Shown: positions 7,339 to 14,693 of the stretch, piece by piece
Layout: each line of letters starts with the position of its first letter
How positions within the stretch are numbered: position 1 is the first letter of the stretch
Assembly (NCBI GenBank): GCA_009886815.1
Contig: QXYP01000026.1
Span: forward strand, 1,067 to 20,521
Source of the DNA: Halieaceae bacterium
GTDB taxonomy: Bacteria > Pseudomonadota > Gammaproteobacteria > Pseudomonadales > Halieaceae
Length of the DNA stretch: 19,455 bases
Direction of reading: 5' to 3'
Notes under the pieces: generated by a model
What the model saw: the letters and a program-made list of their open reading frames with translations, nothing else
Told to the model about the DNA's origin: nothing
The model's database searches: none
Position numbers and translations under genes: made by a program

Positions 7339-8436
7339 ATGAATGTGCAGCGCTTTACAGGCAGAGACAACCGCGCCGCTCTAGATCAGGTGAGACAGCA
7401 CCTTGGGCCCGATGCCCTGGTGTTGTCGAGTCAGCGTACGAGTGACGGTATAGAAATTTGCGCAACAACACAGTTACCCGATATGACTCGCGTCAGCGGG
7501 CCCAGCATCGCCCCTAATGTGCCTGCGACGGGTGATAATGAAATTCAGTTGGCGCAGCTAAAACGTGAACTTGCCAGCTTACGTGAGACTTTGCAGCAAG
7601 CTCTGGGGGAGCGTCGATGGCAAGACACCGCCGGATCGCGTCCAGTGTCTGCTTCGGTCGCTCAGCGGTTGGCAACTTTAGGGCTGGGGCGTGTATTAGC
7701 GGGTGAGCTTGCCGACCGTGTTTCTCATGTCGAAAAATTGAATGACGCATGGCAGCAGGTAACGCAACATCTGGTAGCGTCCTTAAACAGCCTGTCCAGT
7801 GAGGAGCTTGCGGGCTTCAGGATTAAGGCCGTTATTGGCGGCAGTGGCAGCGGTAAAACTCAAACAGCCGCCGCCTTACTACAAGCTGGCATCGGTTATT
7901 TATCGCCTGAACAAATGGTCTTGGTGCACTGCGGTGACCCAAGTCGAGACACGGTTTTAAGCCAGCTAGCGACCCGGCTCAATATTAGACAATACAGTGC
8001 CCAAAGCCACGACGAATTGGCGGAGGTGCTGTCCGAGTGCCGATGGGCACGTGAAGTTATTATTGATACACCGGCACTCAGCCCGGCGTTAGGTTCTCAG
8101 GATCCTGTGCTCACTTTGTTGTCGCGCCAGCGCGGAGGCCTTGCCGCATTTGTCACAATCCCCGCAACGGCGAGCAGCGATCATTTGCGTGAAATACTGG
8201 ATCATGGTCGTCACCTGCCGCTGGCCGGTGTCATAACGACCAAGGTTGACGAGGCGACGTCGCTGGGGGCCATTATTGATGCCGTGGTGGCCAGTGATCT
8301 GGCGCTTGTCGGTCGGTATAATGCCCGCACAGCGTCCTTGCTTCCGGTATCGGGAGCGGAGATGCTGACCAATGCCAAGCGCTTGGCAAAGCGCAGCCTG
8401 GAACGTCAGGCAGCTCAGCTTAAAGTGGCGGTCTGA
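7339..8436 (+). CDS. flhF: Flagellar SRP-like GTPase FlhF (short, with altered G motifs)
   Basis: FlhF marks the cell pole for flagellar assembly. The start is supported by AAGGAGA at 7324-7330. The N-terminal B domain is typical (residues 1-40: VQRFTGRDNRAALDQV, LGPDALVLS), followed by a helical linker with LAQLKRELASLRETLQQ. The SRP-type GTPase domain begins near 160. The P-loop is present (GGSGSGKT, 167-174) and so is G4 (TKVDEATSLG, 301-310). G3, normally DTAG, reads DTPA (243-246). The usual TDSYRIGA segment is replaced by CGDPSRDTVL, and the usual GQxVPEDL closing motif is not recognisable. At 365 aa it is shorter than many FlhF proteins. It lies directly before flhG, as expected; whether it still hydrolyses GTP is uncertain. 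Confidence 0.9.
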   Translation: MNVQRFTGRDNRAALDQVRQHLGPDALVLSSQRTSDGIEICATTQLPDMTRVSGPSIAPNVPATGDNEIQLAQLKRELASLRETLQQALGERRWQDTAGSRPVSASVAQRLATLGLGRVLAGELADRVSHVEKLNDAWQQVTQHLVASLNSLSSEELAGFRIKAVIGGSGSGKTQTAAALLQAGIGYLSPEQMVLVHCGDPSRDTVLSQLATRLNIRQYSAQSHDELAEVLSECRWAREVIIDTPALSPALGSQDPVLTLLSRQRGGLAAFVTIPATASSDHLREILDHGRHLPLAGVITTKVDEATSLGAIIDAVVASDLALVGRYNARTASLLPVSGAEMLTNAKRLAKRSLERQAAQLKVAV

Positions 8437-8520
8437 CAGCAATGTACGGACTGCGCTACGATACAGGCTCAATGCCCTGTACGCCCCTAAGGTTCGGATC
8501 TTATGAGGGTGTTTTTGGGA

Positions 8521-8525
8521 AGGAG
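8521..8525 (+). promoter_or_regulatory. Ribosome binding site for flhG
   Basis: AGGAG 6 bases before the ATG at 8532. It selects that start over an in-frame codon about 90 bases upstream at 8442. Confidence 0.65.
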
Positions 8526-8531
8526 AAGTCC

Positions 8532-9341
8532 ATGCATGTAATCGCCGTAACTGGCGGTAAAGGCGGTGTCGGTAAAACCAACATTGCCGTTAATTTGGGT
8601 GTGTCTATGTCTCGCGAAGGCCTAGACGTCATTCTTCTTGATGCCGATCTGGGACTTGCTAACGTCGACGTTATTTTGGGTGTGTCTGTAGGGCCTACCC
8701 TGGCTGACGTGGTAGCCGGCACCCATCAGCTCTCAGAGGTTATTGCTGAGGGACCCGAGGGGCTGCGAATTGTGCCTGCCTCCTCTGGCGTGACGCGGCT
8801 TGCCAGCCTTGATCAAACCGAGCAGAACAACCTGGTGCGGTCTTTTTCTGAGCAAATAGAAGCTCCCGATGTTCTGATTGTCGATACCGGTGCAGGGATT
8901 GATACCACGGTACAAACTTTTGTTTCGGCGTGTAAAACCGTGGTGGTCGTGGTTTGTGATGAACCGGCCTCTCTAACCGATGCTTACGCATTGATGAAGG
9001 TGTTACGCAATGATCGTGGCGTACGACGCTTTGAAATTTTAACGAATCAAATTGACAGCGCAGCTCAAGGTCGCAAAGTTTATGAGCGGCTGTCGACGGT
9101 TACCGATAAGTATCTCGACGTTGATTTGGGGTATTTGGGTGGGGTGCCCTCGGATGCTTACCTACGCCGTGCTGTTCAGGAGCGTGCGGCGCTAGTGAGC
9201 CTTTACCCTCGATCACCGGCAGCGGTCGCTATACGCGATGCCGGTCGACGACTGACCAGTAATATTTATGACGGTGCGGTCCCAGGCATGGGATTTTTCG
9301 TTGAACAGCTTTTGCGACAGCCCAGTGAACCTAAGCACTAG
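8532..9341 (+). CDS. flhG: Flagellar number regulator FlhG (FleN), MinD/ParA-type ATPase
   Basis: FlhG/FleN is a MinD-like ATPase that limits flagellum number, in part by restraining the master regulator FleQ/FlrA, and it works against FlhF at the pole. From the ATG at 8532 the protein has 269 residues and starts directly with the deviant Walker A region (MHVIAVTGGKGGVGKTN; K10 and K15). The switch I region LLDADLGLANVD (35-46) and Walker B-like VLIVDTGAG (114-122) follow. The C-terminal part should hold the amphipathic membrane-targeting helix (around GFFVEQLLRQ). The N-terminus matches gammaproteobacterial FleN, which supports this start together with AGGAG. The 3' end overlaps fliA by 17 bp. 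Confidence 0.94.
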   Translation: MHVIAVTGGKGGVGKTNIAVNLGVSMSREGLDVILLDADLGLANVDVILGVSVGPTLADVVAGTHQLSEVIAEGPEGLRIVPASSGVTRLASLDQTEQNNLVRSFSEQIEAPDVLIVDTGAGIDTTVQTFVSACKTVVVVVCDEPASLTDAYALMKVLRNDRGVRRFEILTNQIDSAAQGRKVYERLSTVTDKYLDVDLGYLGGVPSDAYLRRAVQERAALVSLYPRSPAAVAIRDAGRRLTSNIYDGAVPGMGFFVEQLLRQPSEPKH

Positions 9342-10038
9342 CGCTAAGCTATCAGAATATGGCGCTTGCGGCGTGGCCAGTCAGGGCGATGCCTTGGTTC
9401 GTGCGCACTTGCCTCTGGTGAAGCGCATTGCTCAACAACTGCTGGTGCGTCTGCCCGCTCATATTGAGATGGATGACTTGATTCAGGTGGGTCTGATTGG
9501 CCTGTTAAAGGCGTCAGATGATCATCAGCAAGATTCCGGAGCACAGTTTTCTACTTATGCTGCGATCCGTATTCGCGGTGCCATGCTCGATGAACTGCGC
9601 AGTCGCGATTGGTTGCCGCGCAGTGTTCAGCGTGATTTGGGCCGTGTTGCAGCGGCCATAGAGCGTGCGGAGCAGCGTGTGGGAAGACCCGCGACTGATC
9701 AGGAAATTGCAGATCAGCTCGATATGGATCTAGATAGCTACCAGCAATTGTCGGGGGAATTAGCCTGCGCCCGCATTGGTCAGCTTGAAGAGCTGGATGT
9801 GCCAACCGAAGTCGATGCGACCACCGATGCAGTGTTTGGTTCAGCGCGGCATGAGGCAATGGTAGAGGCTATTGGTCGTTTGCCCGAGAAAGAAGGGCTC
9901 ATGCTGTCCTTGTATTACACCGAGGGGCTTAATTTGAAAGAAATTGGCATGGTCCTCAATGTCAGTGAGTCTCGTGTTTCTCAGATTCATGGTCAGGCGG
10001 TTGCGCGACTGCGCTCTAAACTCACCGACTGGACTTAG
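9325..10038 (+). CDS. fliA: RNA polymerase sigma factor FliA (sigma-28)
   Basis: FliA directs transcription of late flagellar genes (flagellin, stators, chemotaxis). With the GTG at 9325 the protein has 237 residues, the usual size. Region 2 is clear (HLPLVKRIAQQLLVRLPAHI, then DDLIQVGLIGLLKA and FSTYAAIRIRGAMLDELR), followed by region 3 (RDWLPRSVQRDLGRVAAAI). Region 4 includes the helix-turn-helix NLKEIGMVLNVSESRVSQIH. An ATG at 9268 would add 19 residues but lies deeper inside flhG and lengthens the N-terminus beyond relatives. The ribosome binding site is weak, and coupling to flhG translation is likely. No anti-sigma factor FlgM gene is in the window. Confidence 0.94.
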   Translation: MNLSTSAKLSEYGACGVASQGDALVRAHLPLVKRIAQQLLVRLPAHIEMDDLIQVGLIGLLKASDDHQQDSGAQFSTYAAIRIRGAMLDELRSRDWLPRSVQRDLGRVAAAIERAEQRVGRPATDQEIADQLDMDLDSYQQLSGELACARIGQLEELDVPTEVDATTDAVFGSARHEAMVEAIGRLPEKEGLMLSLYYTEGLNLKEIGMVLNVSESRVSQIHGQAVARLRSKLTDWT

Positions 10039-10050
10039 TGCGCTTAAGCC

Positions 10051-10079
10051 AGGGTCGCTAACACTAAGACCCTTTATTT
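10051..10079 (+). terminator. Probable terminator of the flagellar operon
   Basis: AGGGTC and GACCCT form a perfect 6-bp stem with an 11-base loop, followed by TTTATTT. It starts 13 bp after the fliA stop and overlaps the 3' end of the converging pilZ gene. This fits a rho-independent terminator for the + strand operon, though the stem is short. Confidence 0.5.
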
Positions 10080-10609
10080 CGAGAGGCCAGGTTCTGCATT
10101 TGTCGCAGGTTGACGTGTTGCACTATCTGCTCAGTAATGACTTCTTGTTTGGGCTCAAATTTTGAGCGAACCCAGTAAGTCCAGTCATCCTCTGGGTAGG
10201 CTGAGCACGTGACAACAGTGGCACGCACGCGCGCGGTCGCGTTGACCGGCAGCAACAACATGGTTAACTCAATCGTTTCACCGTGCGTGAGCGGTTCTTC
10301 AGACGCAAAAGCCACACCTGAGCCGCTAACATTAACCGGCACAGCCTTTAAGTCGAGTGTGGCGCCGCTCTCTTCCCCGGTAAGTAACTCTATCTTGCGG
10401 TTGAGCAAGCCCAACGCTTCCCCTAAGACGGCAGAGTCACCAAAGGCGGTGGAGATAAGGTTGTGTAGATCAGTATTGAGGCTTTGAAGTTCGTTTTCTT
10501 TATCTGACGTGGTTCTCACCGAGTTGGGCTCGACTTTTATCCAGCTCAAACGAATTTCATCATCAATCCTAAAGAAGCCTCTACCGCAGTCTTCTTCTAA
10601 ATCAGTCAT
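10064..10609 (-). CDS. PilZ domain protein (c-di-GMP effector candidate)
   Basis: PilZ proteins bind cyclic di-GMP; next to flagellar motors they often act as brakes. From the ATG at 10609 the protein has 181 residues. The N-terminus has GRGFFRIDDEIRLSW, supplying an RxxxR motif (R10, R14). A helical insertion follows (about 40-75, including LGEALGLLNRKIELL), then the second binding motif NVSGSG (93-98, D/NxSxxG form), beta strands, and a C-terminal helix (QIVQHVNLRQMQNL). This layout, with a long helical insertion between the two motifs, is common in Pseudomonas-type PilZ proteins. GGGAGG lies 10 bases upstream; an in-frame TTG at 10627 overlaps it and is less likely. The gene follows pomB on the same strand, suggesting a role on the stator. 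Confidence 0.85.
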   Translation of the reverse strand: MTDLEEDCGRGFFRIDDEIRLSWIKVEPNSVRTTSDKENELQSLNTDLHNLISTAFGDSAVLGEALGLLNRKIELLTGEESGATLDLKAVPVNVSGSGVAFASEEPLTHGETIELTMLLLPVNATARVRATVVTCSAYPEDDWTYWVRSKFEPKQEVITEQIVQHVNLRQMQNLASRNKGS

Positions 10610-10705
10610 TGTCGCTAAACCTCCCAAGCGGTGGTGGGTTGTTGTTTTTGGGTACGCTACAGCACAGTGCTTGTGCAGTTGCTTTGTTTATTGCGGCCTT
10701 TTCAT

Positions 10706-10756
10706 GACCGACCCTAATGAATGCCCAAGCTAATGTTAGCGTTGTCATGGTCGGTC
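10706..10756. repeat. Inverted repeat spanning the pomB stop
   Basis: GACCGACC (10706-10713) and GGTCGGTC (10749-10756) are perfect inverted copies, 35 bp apart. Between them GCTAATGTTAGC is a smaller dyad. The right arm lies inside the end of pomB. It could fold in the pomB transcript and separate pomAB from pilZ expression, but there is no T run. Confidence 0.35.
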
Positions 10757-11686
10757 CATAATGCCTGTATCTTCCAGGGCTTTCACAGTTTCTGGATTCG
10801 TTTCTCGCATCTCTCTGATCAGCGTACTTTGGCTTTCATTGAGGGGCTGCTTAACAATCACTTCGACGCGCCTGTTTTGTGCGCGTCCCTCCCAGGATTG
10901 ATTTGGGGCTTGTGGCCGGGTATCGGCGTGGCCAGAAATGGTCAAGCGAATAGGGTCCATTTTTGGGCCTTCCAGAAGCCTCTCCGCGACCGCGACAGAT
11001 CGTGCCGCTGACAAATCCCAGTTTGAGCCATAGCGCGCGGTATTAATGGGTACGTTGTCGGTGTGCCCCTCGATAAAAATTCGTCCTTTGATCTCATTAA
11101 GGGCGTAACCCGTTTTATCCAGCACCGCAAGAAAGCCAATATCAAGTTGAGCCGAACCCGAGGGGAATGATCCCTTTTCGCGAATGCGAATGACGATGGT
11201 GCGACCCTCACTTTCTACATCGATCTGTCCGGCTTCTATCTCCGCTCGAAGAAGGCGCCGTAACATTTCGGCATCGAGCTCCGTTTCTTCAATGAGCATT
11301 TCCATTTCTTCGGTAATGAGATCCTTTACTTCCCGAGCTTCCGTTTCTTGGGCATCGGGGTTGCCAATGCGCAGTGAGTTGAGGTCTTGATTTGTCGTGA
11401 CTTGTTCTATGCGCTCCAGGGGCGTGGGCTCGGGTATTCCCGGCTGAAACTCAGTGGCCACGACGCTGGTCCCTTTGGGAATCGACGTCAATTCCATTTT
11501 CTGCTGCACACCGAAGGCATCCTTCATCGATTCGGCGATTTGTTTGTACTTAATCACGTCGAGTTCTGAGAAAGACAAAATAATCACGAAGAAACACATG
11601 AGCAGTGACATGAGATCGGCAAATGTGGCCATCCACGCGGGGGATCCTGCGGGCCCTGAATCTTCGTCGTCGTCTTCGTCGCTCAT
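10745..11686 (-). CDS. pomB: Sodium-type flagellar stator protein PomB (MotB family)
   Basis: PomB is the peptidoglycan-anchored stator subunit. The 313-residue protein opens with an acidic tail and one membrane helix containing the ion-binding aspartate D24 (MATFADLMSLLMCFFVIILS). The region after the helix matches Vibrio PomB closely, with KQIAESMKDAFGVQ, then IPKGTSVVATEF and QPGIPEPTPLE. The OmpA-like peptidoglycan-binding domain (about 165-280) has IEGHTDNVP, YGSNWDLSAARSVAVAE and NRRVEV. This region speaks for a Na+ motor rather than an H+ motor; that is family inference. The start ATG overlaps the pomA stop by 4 bp, so the two are co-translated. Confidence 0.93.
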   Translation of the reverse strand: MSDEDDDEDSGPAGSPAWMATFADLMSLLMCFFVIILSFSELDVIKYKQIAESMKDAFGVQQKMELTSIPKGTSVVATEFQPGIPEPTPLERIEQVTTNQDLNSLRIGNPDAQETEAREVKDLITEEMEMLIEETELDAEMLRRLLRAEIEAGQIDVESEGRTIVIRIREKGSFPSGSAQLDIGFLAVLDKTGYALNEIKGRIFIEGHTDNVPINTARYGSNWDLSAARSVAVAERLLEGPKMDPIRLTISGHADTRPQAPNQSWEGRAQNRRVEVIVKQPLNESQSTLIREMRETNPETVKALEDTGIMDRP

Positions 11687-12450
11687 TTGCCGCTGTTCGC
11701 GCTTTTATCGCGATGGGCTGGGTCTAAATAAGCTTTGAGCATGCTTTCGATGACCCGGGGGTTCTGCCCTGCCTGGATGGCAAGCACGCCGTCGATACAC
11801 ATCTGGTGGATCAGTTTTTCGTTACTCTTGCGCAGGTGCAGTTTGTCGGCAATAGGCAGGGCGATCATGTTGGCGAGCACCGCGCCATACAGCGTCGTTA
11901 ATAGCGCGACAGCCATCTGTGGACCGATGGCTTTGGGGTCGTTCATATTGACCAGCATACCGACCAAGCCAACCAGTGTGCCGATCATACCCATGGCGGG
12001 TGCGACATCGCCCACGGCGCGCCAAACGCGCTCGCCCCAGTTGTGTCGATCCATAGTTTGCTGCATATCTTTGGCCATAACAGCTTTGACCACTTCCTGG
12101 TTGGTGCCATCGACCAGCATTCTGATGCCGTCTTGTAAAAAGGCCTCGCCAATGGTCGCTTTCTCGAGGGCGAGCAGGCCCTCTTTGCGGCCAATATTGG
12201 CCAAATTTACGATTTCGGCGATCAAATTTTCTGGATCATGGCTTTTACTAGAAAAGGCGCGTCCTGCGACTTTAAAGGCGCCCAAAAACTGCTTCAGGGA
12301 GAATTTCACCATCACAGTCATGAACGTACCGCCCATGACAATCAGTATGGAAGGCACGTTATAGAATGTAGGGCCAGCGCCACCGACAAAGATTGCGGCA
12401 CCCACCACGGCTAGTCCGCCAATTAAACCCAGAAGAGTTGCTAAATCCAT
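11683..12450 (-). CDS. pomA: Sodium-type flagellar stator protein PomA (MotA family)
   Basis: PomA is the four-helix stator subunit that surrounds PomB and pushes on FliG. The 255-residue product starts MDLATLLGLIGGLAVVGAA, almost the same as Vibrio PomA. It has a first hairpin (about 1-50), a long cytoplasmic loop (about 52-145) with charged residues expected to touch FliG, and the hallmark helices GDVAPAMGMIGTLVGLVGML and PQMAVALLTTLYGAVLAN. It ends with DGVLAIQAGQNPRVIESML. No strong ribosome binding site is seen before the ATG. A sigma-28-like -10 sequence is located about 47 bp upstream. In relatives stator genes may be far from fliA; here they are back-to-back with the operon end. Confidence 0.94.
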   Translation of the reverse strand: MDLATLLGLIGGLAVVGAAIFVGGAGPTFYNVPSILIVMGGTFMTVMVKFSLKQFLGAFKVAGRAFSSKSHDPENLIAEIVNLANIGRKEGLLALEKATIGEAFLQDGIRMLVDGTNQEVVKAVMAKDMQQTMDRHNWGERVWRAVGDVAPAMGMIGTLVGLVGMLVNMNDPKAIGPQMAVALLTTLYGAVLANMIALPIADKLHLRKSNEKLIHQMCIDGVLAIQAGQNPRVIESMLKAYLDPAHRDKSANSGK

Positions 12451-12496
12451 GCGTTATTCTGCCGCTGATACCCTATGACAGGCTTTAATAGAGGAG

Positions 12497-12504
12497 TTAT
12501 CGGA
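12497..12504 (-). promoter_or_regulatory. Possible sigma-28 (FliA) promoter -10 element for pomAB
   Basis: Read on the - strand this is TCCGATAA, 7 of 8 matches to the sigma-28 -10 consensus GCCGATAA. It would start a short leader of about 40 bases before pomA. No convincing TAAA-like -35 was found at the usual distance, so the call is tentative. Confidence 0.35.
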
Positions 12505-12590
12505 AATCTTCGCCTCATCGTATCCTAGAGCGTCTGATAAGCAAGAAAGTTTAGAAGTCATTTCAGAGAAAGTTAGGGAGTTTTAAAACA

Positions 12591-13646
12591 TTGGAAGAGC
12601 TGCAACTCACTTTGACACCGGCTCGGGTCGATCAGCGCAACTTTGGAATGCAGCTGTCAAACTGGCGTGTCGGGCAGCAGCTCACGGCTTTAGTGGTGGA
12701 ATCTCGCCCCAATGGCGCACTATTACTGTCTGTAGGGGGCAAGACTTTTGCCGCCAGCTCAGACATACCCGTCCAGGCCGGCACTCGAATGGCCATGGAG
12801 GTTAAGCAAGCTGGACAGGAGCTGGTGCTGCGCCGAATACCCGATGCGTCTCTGCCGCGAGCCGATGCGGGTGGACGTGCTGTAGAAACCACTTTAGCCC
12901 TCGGTTCACCGCGCCCCGCCGCGTTACTGAACCAACTCAGCACACAGGCGGCGCGGTTTGCTTCTCCCGAGTTGCAGGAGCTCACGCGAGCACTGCGGGG
13001 CCGGGCGCTCAAGGTCGAAACGTTAACCGCGGGTGAAGTGCAGCGGGGCCTGCGAGATTCGGGGCTATTTACCGAGGCAGATTTGCTCGCAGGTCGCGGC
13101 AATCGCGCTCATCAATCAAACAAGACTCAACTGTCTCAAGTTCAGACCGTGGCGCTGGCATTGGCCGATGACCTAGACGATGGTGTCAGTGAGGCTAAAG
13201 CCCTGCATCAGATGGTCGATAAGGCTTTGGCTCTGCTTAAGGGTATCTCCCAGCAGCAGCTGGGGTCTTTGCCTCAGGATGATGGCAGCCAGCGATGGAT
13301 GTTTACGCTGCCTGCCCAGCTCGGTGAGCGATTTCATGACGTACATTTACAACTGGAACGTGAGGCCCGTGAAACCGATCAGCCCCAGAGCTGGCGGGCG
13401 TCCTTGTGCTTTGAATTTCCAGAAATGGGCCCTGTGACAGTGCGAGTGCAGCTGCAAGGCACCTCGGTGAGTGTGGTGTTTGAGTGCGATAATCCAGACA
13501 CGTCGACATGGCTGAGTCGATCGATGTCGTCGTTAGAAAATCAACTGAATTTCCGCAACCTGCGCGCTGTAGCACTATCGGCGACCACGACTACTTCGAG
13601 AAATGATCCGCCACCGGATGGCTCCAGCCTGAGTGTTGAAGCATGA
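12591..13646 (+). CDS. FliK-like protein with C-terminal hook-length control domain
   Basis: The 351-residue protein ends with a domain like the FliK C-terminal domain, which in true FliK touches FlhB to stop hook growth. That domain (about 225-335) has RWMFTLPAQLGERF, CFEFPEMGPVTVRVQLQGTSVSVVFEC and a closing helix LSRSMSSLENQLN. The N-terminal two thirds is Ala/Leu-rich with no clear domain. Classic FliK is usually next to fliL, whose upstream side is not visible, so this may be a second FliK-type protein. The TTG start at 12591 has AGGGAG 10 bases upstream; an ATG 19 codons later is an alternative. It is coupled by a 4-bp overlap to the FlhB-like gene, supporting a shared job at the export gate. 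Confidence 0.75.
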   Translation: MEELQLTLTPARVDQRNFGMQLSNWRVGQQLTALVVESRPNGALLLSVGGKTFAASSDIPVQAGTRMAMEVKQAGQELVLRRIPDASLPRADAGGRAVETTLALGSPRPAALLNQLSTQAARFASPELQELTRALRGRALKVETLTAGEVQRGLRDSGLFTEADLLAGRGNRAHQSNKTQLSQVQTVALALADDLDDGVSEAKALHQMVDKALALLKGISQQQLGSLPQDDGSQRWMFTLPAQLGERFHDVHLQLEREARETDQPQSWRASLCFEFPEMGPVTVRVQLQGTSVSVVFECDNPDTSTWLSRSMSSLENQLNFRNLRAVALSATTTTSRNDPPPDGSSLSVEA

Positions 13647-13936
13647 GCGAATATTTCTGGGACGGGCGCAATCGAAAAAATCAGTCTTCAGTGGCATTGC
13701 GCTACGACGGCTCGCAAGCCCCTGTTGTTGTGGCTACAGGCAGCGGTGAAATCGCTGAAGCTATTAAGGCCAAGGCCCAGGAGTCGGTTGTGCCCATTGT
13801 TGAGGATCCCCGACTCGCCCAACTACTATCCCAGGTGCCCCTTGGAGAGGAGATACCGGCAGAACTTTATCGCGCTGTAGCCGAGGTTCTAGTCTTTGTT
13901 ATGCAAATGGAAATGGCACTACAGAGCCGGGCCTAG
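13643..13936 (+). CDS. FlhB C-terminal domain-like protein (stand-alone export-switch domain)
   Basis: This 97-residue soluble protein resembles only the cytoplasmic domain of FlhB/YscU after the cleavage site. SSVALRYDGSQAPVVVATGSG aligns with FlhB SVALKYDQQG...RVLAKG, VPIVEDPRLAQLL with IVIYEEPPLARALF, and GEEIPAELYRAVAEVLVFV with GDEIPGNLFLAVARVLAYV. There are no membrane helices and no NPTH site, so it cannot self-cleave in the usual way. Small FlhB-like proteins that can partly replace the cleaved FlhB C-domain are known (FlhX/FlhB2 types). Its ATG overlaps the stop of the FliK-like gene (ATGA). The full-length FlhB is encoded separately at 4035-5189. Confidence 0.85.
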   Translation: MSEYFWDGRNRKNQSSVALRYDGSQAPVVVATGSGEIAEAIKAKAQESVVPIVEDPRLAQLLSQVPLGEEIPAELYRAVAEVLVFVMQMEMALQSRA

Positions 13937-14017
13937 GCATCATGGCGAGGTGGTGCTCTGTGCGCTTCCCACAATAACGTTGATTGAGTTTGGGTTTCCC
14001 ACGGCAGCCATCGCGGC

Positions 14018-14042
14018 AGGCGTCCCTTTTATTTTGACGCCT
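14018..14042. terminator. Possible bidirectional terminator hairpin
   Basis: AGGCGTC and GACGCCT make a perfect 7-bp stem around an 11-base AT-rich loop, between two converging genes. There is no clear T run after either arm, so termination strength is doubtful. Confidence 0.35.
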
Positions 14043-14059
14043 TATGCTTGGACGCCGCA

Positions 14060-14575
14060 TTAGCTCGACGGCAATTTCTTATTGGAGAATTCCGCACTGA
14101 TATGACGCTCCGGCCATAAGAACTCAACTGAGATGGAGGAAATTCTCCAGCCGTTGTCGGTGCGTTGGTAGGCCTCATCGTAGAGAGCTAGCCACATTAC
14201 AGGGTTGTCTTTGGGGGGCCGGGTCGTCATAAAATCCATGAGCTGACGGCGCCCCGTGGCGTTATTGGCGTCTAGGAAGTGAATGCAATGGCCGCTACCG
14301 GCGTGCATTGAGGTGAAGGGTACACCCCCAAGGTCTAAAAACACCTGTTCAAAGTTTTGAATAACAGAATTCAGGCCCTGCCATTCACCATAGGGGCCAA
14401 AGTGACAGCAGATGTCGTCGGTAAGAATGTCGCGCAGCGGGGCAAGATCGCCTTGGTCTAAAGAGTGTGCGTAGTCGATAGCGAGTTTTCGGATGTCATC
14501 CTCATCTAACAATCTGCGTAAACGCTGCCGCTCCTGCTCGGTGAAATGATCAGATGGGGTTGCGTGTGGCTCCAT
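14060..14575 (-). CDS. SnoaL/NTF2-fold protein (nuclear transport factor 2 family)
   Basis: The 171-residue protein looks like a SnoaL_4-type NTF2-fold domain, a family of small cone-shaped proteins that act as isomerases, dehydratases or binding subunits. Visible marks are DIRKLAIDYAHSLDQGDLAPLRDIL (split about 28-51; Y35 and D40 in the usual pocket positions), TDDICCHFGPYGEWQGLNSV, and the central His of SMHAGSGHCIHFLDAN (H91). The end VMWLALYDEAYQRTDNGWRI plus SSISVEF is typical for the last strands. The substrate cannot be told from sequence. The ATG at 14575 has AGGGGAG 5 bases upstream. It lies downstream of the BLUF gene on the same strand. Similar proteins occur with ring-hydroxylating oxygenases, but the Rieske gene here is on the other strand. 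Confidence 0.75.
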   Translation of the reverse strand: MEPHATPSDHFTEQERQRLRRLLDEDDIRKLAIDYAHSLDQGDLAPLRDILTDDICCHFGPYGEWQGLNSVIQNFEQVFLDLGGVPFTSMHAGSGHCIHFLDANNATGRRQLMDFMTTRPPKDNPVMWLALYDEAYQRTDNGWRISSISVEFLWPERHISAEFSNKKLPSS

Positions 14576-14629
14576 TAAAACTCCCCTAGGTATCTAGGCG
14601 CATCGATGTTGCTAGGCAGTATTCCACAG

Positions 14630-14693
14630 TGACAAGCTCCTGATGACAAGCACTGCAGTGTCAAGAACCGAGGTTGCCCTTTATTGTTAACAA
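14630..14693. promoter_or_regulatory. Dyad and direct-repeat cluster upstream of the SnoaL-like gene
   Basis: The gap holds two perfect 10-bp palindromes, CACTGCAGTG (14651-14660) and TTGTTAACAA (14684-14693), plus a direct repeat TGACAAGC at 14630 and 14644. On the - strand, TTGACA (14659-14664) overlaps the first palindrome and matches a sigma-70 -35 box, but the -10 is unclear. This could be an operator for the SnoaL-like gene. Confidence 0.35.

Noticed and set aside
8442..8531. A 30-residue extension upstream of flhG in the same frame
   Set aside because: The ATG at 8532 has AGGAG 6 bases away and gives the normal FleN start directly before the Walker A motif; the upstream part has no ribosome binding site.
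9268..9324. An earlier ATG start for fliA
   Set aside because: It lies well inside flhG and lengthens the N-terminus beyond that of known FliA proteins, without a ribosome binding site.
11735..12364. Long open frame opposite pomA (209 residues)
   Set aside because: Low-complexity Ser/Thr/Ile-rich antisense of a clearly conserved stator gene; no family match seen.
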